A stretch of DNA of 64,000 bases, from contig NZ_JAKJXE010000007.1 of assembly GCF_021728295.1 (NCBI RefSeq), positions 310,001-374,000 on the forward strand, in the 5' to 3' direction. The notes under the pieces are model-generated. The model did not search any database. It saw only the letters and a list, made by a program, of their open reading frames with translations, and was not told the DNA's origin. The stretch's first letter is position 1. Every line of letters begins with the position of its first letter. This DNA comes from Pseudomonas petrae. GTDB lineage: Bacteria > Pseudomonadota > Gammaproteobacteria > Pseudomonadales > Pseudomonadaceae. The translations under genes were made by a program, and so were the position numbers. Of this stretch, positions 60,866 through 64,000 are shown piece after piece.

Positions 60866-62650
60866 ATGAGTAATTTAAGCCTCCCGCTGTTGTTGCGCGC
60901 ACCTGTGCCGACGCAGTCGAGCCTGTCGTTCTGTGACGCGACGCCCAAAGACATGAAGCGCTGGATCGCTACCCTGCCCAAGGCCAATCTCGGTGAAATG
61001 GCCCGCCAGCTCTATCAAGGGCTCGGCGAACTGAACCAGTTGCTCACCCCCAGCGACAACCGCATGCAGCTCCTCGAACTGCTTCGCCCGGAAGTATTTT
61101 TCGTGTGCAAGCACCTGGAGCGTCACTTCCTGAACCAGTCAGTCGTTCTCGAAGAGCGTCCGCGCAAGGTCGCCAACCTGTGCCAGGCCCTGCAAAACCA
61201 CCTTGCCATCGGCTACAAACAGATCATTGCGCGGGTCGCGGTCAAGCTCGGCAAAGACCGCATCGGCCTGCTGACCACCGCCCTTCAGCGCGCGCTCAGC
61301 TGCCTGAACGGTCCGCTGATCCGCGCCAACCAGCTTTACTGCCCGGTGCAGGACGGCTTGTGGCTGGAGATGCACCAGATTTATCAGATCGCCCGCCAGC
61401 ATCAATTGCAGAACGTGCCGGTTGCCGACAGCCTCGCCCACAACACCCAGGCGATGAGCGTCGAACAGACTTACATCGTTGCGCTGCTGATGGGCTGTTC
61501 GCGCTGCAATCAGATGCGCCAGCACAACATCGGCAAGCTGGCCGAGGCGCTGGATGCGTGGAGTGCGATGGTCACGCTGCAGCAGCCGATGGACACCAAC
61601 AGCCTGTACGCGGTGTCGCCAGGCACGGACACAGCGCCGCGCTATGCCGCACTGTACGACGATGATCAGCGGCCGAATTTGCTCGGTATCAACTCGCGCC
61701 CTCTGTCGGCTGCACTGGAGCGTTACACCGAAACGCCCGTTGAAGAACGCTCGAAGTCCGCGCTGAAAGTGCCGCCGGGGTTGTCAATCGACGTCCTGCA
61801 GCACCTTGCCGCCGCTTGGGGCGATGTGTCGGAACGTGCGTTTCAGCGCACCCCGGGACAAGGCACACTGACCGTCTGCGTGGGCATGAGCGCCCTGCAT
61901 TATTACGTCGGCGGCCAGCAGTCCTTCAGCGACCTGCTGCAAATGTCGACCCTGTCCAGAGTGGCCGAATACACACTGCAGCCTTTGCAGCCGGCCAAGC
62001 ATGATCCATGGGCGCAGACGGCAGAAGCGCAACGCAATGGCAAATCGAACAGCATGCTGCCGTTCGAGGAAATCGAATACAAACGTGACGATGCCGAAGC
62101 CAGCGCGGCGTCCGACGGGCAAAAGAGTTTCCCGACGTACGCCCTGCATATCGTCAATCACAGCCCGGGCGGCTACTGCCTGGCCTGGCCGAAAGAGGTA
62201 CCGGACCAGTTGCAGGCCGGTGAGATGATCGGCATTCAGGACCATGGCCACGGCTGGAGCATCGCGGTGGTGCGCTGGGTGCGGCAGGTCCGCGGCGGTG
62301 GCATGCAGATGGGCGTTGAACTGATTGCGCCCTTTGCCCAGGCCTGCGGCATGCAGCTGACCCGCGCCGAGCAGAGCAGTCAGTTTTTGCGCGCGCTGCT
62401 GTTGCCGGAAGTTCGCGCCATTGATGTGCCCGCGACAGTCATCGCCCCGCGCCTGCCGTTCGAGGACGGCTCCAAGGTGCTGATCAACACCAGTGGCGAA
62501 CAGCGACGCGCGAGCCTGAGCAACCGTCGTGCGACGACGGGAAGCTACAACCAGTTTGAATATCAGATTCTTGAAGGGCCGAAAAAGGTTGCGACGCCAG
62601 ACGCCGGCGGCCCGGAGCAGGAATTCGACTCGCTGTGGACGGTGCTCTGA
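60866..62650 (+). CDS. PilZ-like domain protein of unknown function
   Basis: This encodes 594 residues, mostly helical and unrecognised in the first 430. The C-terminal part (about residues 425-510) is PilZ-like: YALHIVNHSPGGYCLAWPK has the [D/N]xSxxG motif and the beta-strands GWSIAVVRWVRQVRGGGMQM follow. The RxxxR element that grips c-di-GMP is not visible just before it. It corresponds to the gene between psd and serB (PA4958 in PAO1). In P. aeruginosa fimX sits next to it; here fimX is absent. ATG 60866 is preferred over an upstream TTG at 60848. Confidence 0.8.
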   Translation: MSNLSLPLLLRAPVPTQSSLSFCDATPKDMKRWIATLPKANLGEMARQLYQGLGELNQLLTPSDNRMQLLELLRPEVFFVCKHLERHFLNQSVVLEERPRKVANLCQALQNHLAIGYKQIIARVAVKLGKDRIGLLTTALQRALSCLNGPLIRANQLYCPVQDGLWLEMHQIYQIARQHQLQNVPVADSLAHNTQAMSVEQTYIVALLMGCSRCNQMRQHNIGKLAEALDAWSAMVTLQQPMDTNSLYAVSPGTDTAPRYAALYDDDQRPNLLGINSRPLSAALERYTETPVEERSKSALKVPPGLSIDVLQHLAAAWGDVSERAFQRTPGQGTLTVCVGMSALHYYVGGQQSFSDLLQMSTLSRVAEYTLQPLQPAKHDPWAQTAEAQRNGKSNSMLPFEEIEYKRDDAEASAASDGQKSFPTYALHIVNHSPGGYCLAWPKEVPDQLQAGEMIGIQDHGHGWSIAVVRWVRQVRGGGMQMGVELIAPFAQACGMQLTRAEQSSQFLRALLLPEVRAIDVPATVIAPRLPFEDGSKVLINTSGEQRRASLSNRRATTGSYNQFEYQILEGPKKVATPDAGGPEQEFDSLWTVL

Positions 62651-62656
62651 GCCATC

Positions 62657-62679
62657 GAGGCATCCGTTGCAGATGCCTC
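62657..62679. terminator. Hairpin between convergent PilZ-like gene and serB
   Basis: GAGGCATC and GATGCCTC pair around a 7-base loop, midway in the 42-bp gap. T-runs are poor on both sides. Confidence 0.55.
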
Positions 62680-62692
62680 AACGCTCACGCTT

Positions 62693-63910
62693 TTAAACGC
62701 TGCGCCCTTCCCGGTCGCGGAACCCCAGCAAATACAACACGCCATCCAGACCCAGTGTCGAGATGGCCTGCTTCGCCGACTGCCTGACCAGCGGCTTGGC
62801 GCGGAACGCCACACCCAGGCCGGCGATGGCGAGCATCGGCAAGTCATTGGCGCCATCGCCCACCGCGATGGTCTGTTCCAGACTCAACCCTTCCTTGCTG
62901 GCGAGTTCGCGCAGCAGATCGGCCTTGCGCTGGGCGTCGACGATCGGCTCGATCGCGTTGCCCGTGCACTTGCCGTCCACCACTTCCAGCTCGTTGGCGA
63001 AGATGTAGTCAATGCCCAGTTTGGCCTGCAACTGGCGAGCGAAGTAGGTGAAGCCGCCCGACAGGATCGCGGTCTTGTAACCCAGCCGCTTGAGTTCGGC
63101 GAACAGGGTTTCAGCGCCTTCCGTCAAACGCAACGAAGCGCCGATCTCATCCAGCACCTTCACATCCAGGCCTTTGAGCAGCGCCAGTCGCTCTTTGAAA
63201 CTGGCGCGGAAGTCCAGTTCGCCACGCATGGCGCGCTCGGTGATCTCCGACACGCGCTCGCCGACGCCGTGGGCTTTGGCCAGTTCGTCGATAACCTCGG
63301 CTTCGATCAGTGTCGAATCCATGTCGAACACCGCCAGACGACGGTTGCGGCGGAACAGTGAATCCTGCTGGAACGCGATATCGACGTTCAGCTCGTGGGC
63401 AACGTGGAGGAATTCGGCCTGCATCTGCTGAGGATCGACCGGCTCGCCGCGCACGGAAAACTCGATGCAGCCCTTGCTCTTCTCGGTGGGCATGTCCAGC
63501 GGCATACGCCCGGAAAGGCGATCGATGCGGTCGATGTTCAAGCCATATTTGGCTGTGATCGCACTGACCGTCTGCAGTTGCTCGGCGGTGACCTTGCGCG
63601 TCAGCAGCGTCACGATGTGCCGCGCCTTGCCCTGACCGTCGACCCAGTGCTGATAGTCGGCTTCGGACACGTGGGTGAAGCGCACTTGCTGACCCAATTC
63701 CTCGACTGTTCCCTGCACGTTCTGGCGCACTGCCGCGCCTGCTTCGGTGTCGGGGATCTCGACCAGAAGGCCGAACGACAGCGCGTCGTGAATCACCGCC
63801 TGACCGATGTCGAGAATGTTCACGCCGCCTTGGGCCAGCACACCGGTGATGGCCGCAGTGAGACCCGGACGGTCTTCACCGGTGATGTTTATCAGGACGA
63901 TTTCGCGCAA
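62693..63910 (-). CDS. serB: Phosphoserine phosphatase SerB
   Basis: This encodes 405 residues. Two N-terminal ACT-like domains (LINITGEDRPGLTAAITGVL at the start) precede a HAD phosphatase. HAD motif I is FDMDSTLIEAE, motif II is AILSGGF, and motif IV is VGDGANDLPML. It finishes serine synthesis. The ACT domains suggest serine sensing. The 90 bp beyond its start (63911-64000) contain the likely promoter and no gene. Confidence 0.96.
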   Translation of the reverse strand: MREIVLINITGEDRPGLTAAITGVLAQGGVNILDIGQAVIHDALSFGLLVEIPDTEAGAAVRQNVQGTVEELGQQVRFTHVSEADYQHWVDGQGKARHIVTLLTRKVTAEQLQTVSAITAKYGLNIDRIDRLSGRMPLDMPTEKSKGCIEFSVRGEPVDPQQMQAEFLHVAHELNVDIAFQQDSLFRRNRRLAVFDMDSTLIEAEVIDELAKAHGVGERVSEITERAMRGELDFRASFKERLALLKGLDVKVLDEIGASLRLTEGAETLFAELKRLGYKTAILSGGFTYFARQLQAKLGIDYIFANELEVVDGKCTGNAIEPIVDAQRKADLLRELASKEGLSLEQTIAVGDGANDLPMLAIAGLGVAFRAKPLVRQSAKQAISTLGLDGVLYLLGFRDREGRSV

Positions 63911-64000
63911 GGCGCACCCCCGCAGTGGAAAAAAACCGCATTCTACGCACTTTCAGTGACCGCCGGGCACAGCCAGCGCTTTGCCGCCACAGGGTCGCTC

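Overview
The window is a 64 kb stretch of a Pseudomonas chromosome. Protein sequences throughout are pseudomonad-like. The right half (rpsF to serB) follows the order I know from P. aeruginosa PAO1 around PA4932-PA4960. The intergenic repeat families (a GGAGCGCGCTTGCCCGCG inverted repeat, a TTCCCACGCTCNGCGTGG repeat and a TTCCCGGCTAAAGCC repeat) resemble those I associate with the fluorescens/syringae/putida lineages rather than P. aeruginosa. No phage, plasmid, IS or CRISPR was seen. This is mainly core chromosome.

Layout. 1-2766: 3' end of a HupE/UreJ protein, an AGE-family epimerase and an SDR oxidoreductase. 2767-3530: a non-coding AT-rich stretch with a cluster of DnaA-box-like 9-mers and a LexA-like site. 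3535-8657: the complete branched-chain amino acid ABC transporter livKHMGF, with a textbook sigma-54 promoter and a very strong hairpin after livK. 9014-13046: amaA, amaB and a divergent LysR regulator (D-lysine/pipecolate catabolism). 13052-13522: a tandem array of palindromic repeats. 13773-15860: pncB-nadE (NAD salvage). 16157-17632: a DUF1338 enzyme convergent with azurin. 18425-25253: a three-gene unit coding for two transglutaminase-fold proteins, a DUF2126 domain, and a circularly permuted ATP-grasp fused to an alpha-E domain. This matches a predicted but uncharacterised peptide-ligation/tagging system and is the most interesting biology here. 25515-29573: YgiQ radical SAM protein and dnaB.

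29723-35419: rpsF-rpsR-DUF2232-rplI, then rnr-rlmB. Two identical tRNA-Leu(CAG) genes follow on the plus strand, each with its own terminator. 36076-44716: a chemotaxis receptor, purA, hisZ and the hfq-hflX-hflK-hflC operon. 44821-51181: a tightly packed operon nnr-tsaE-amiB-mutL-miaA, with queG divergent. 52461-57047: a TRIC-like membrane protein, orn, divergent rsgA, and motAB behind a FliA-type promoter. 57260-63910: an HDOD protein, rhodanese, phosphatidylserine decarboxylase, a PilZ-like protein and serB.

Functionally most of the window is housekeeping (translation, RNA decay, replication, repair, tRNA modification, NAD and purine/histidine/serine synthesis). It also carries amino-acid uptake and lysine breakdown modules and motility. 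Start sites were moved downstream of the longest ORF wherever a ribosome binding site or family alignment required it; each case is stated in the entry.
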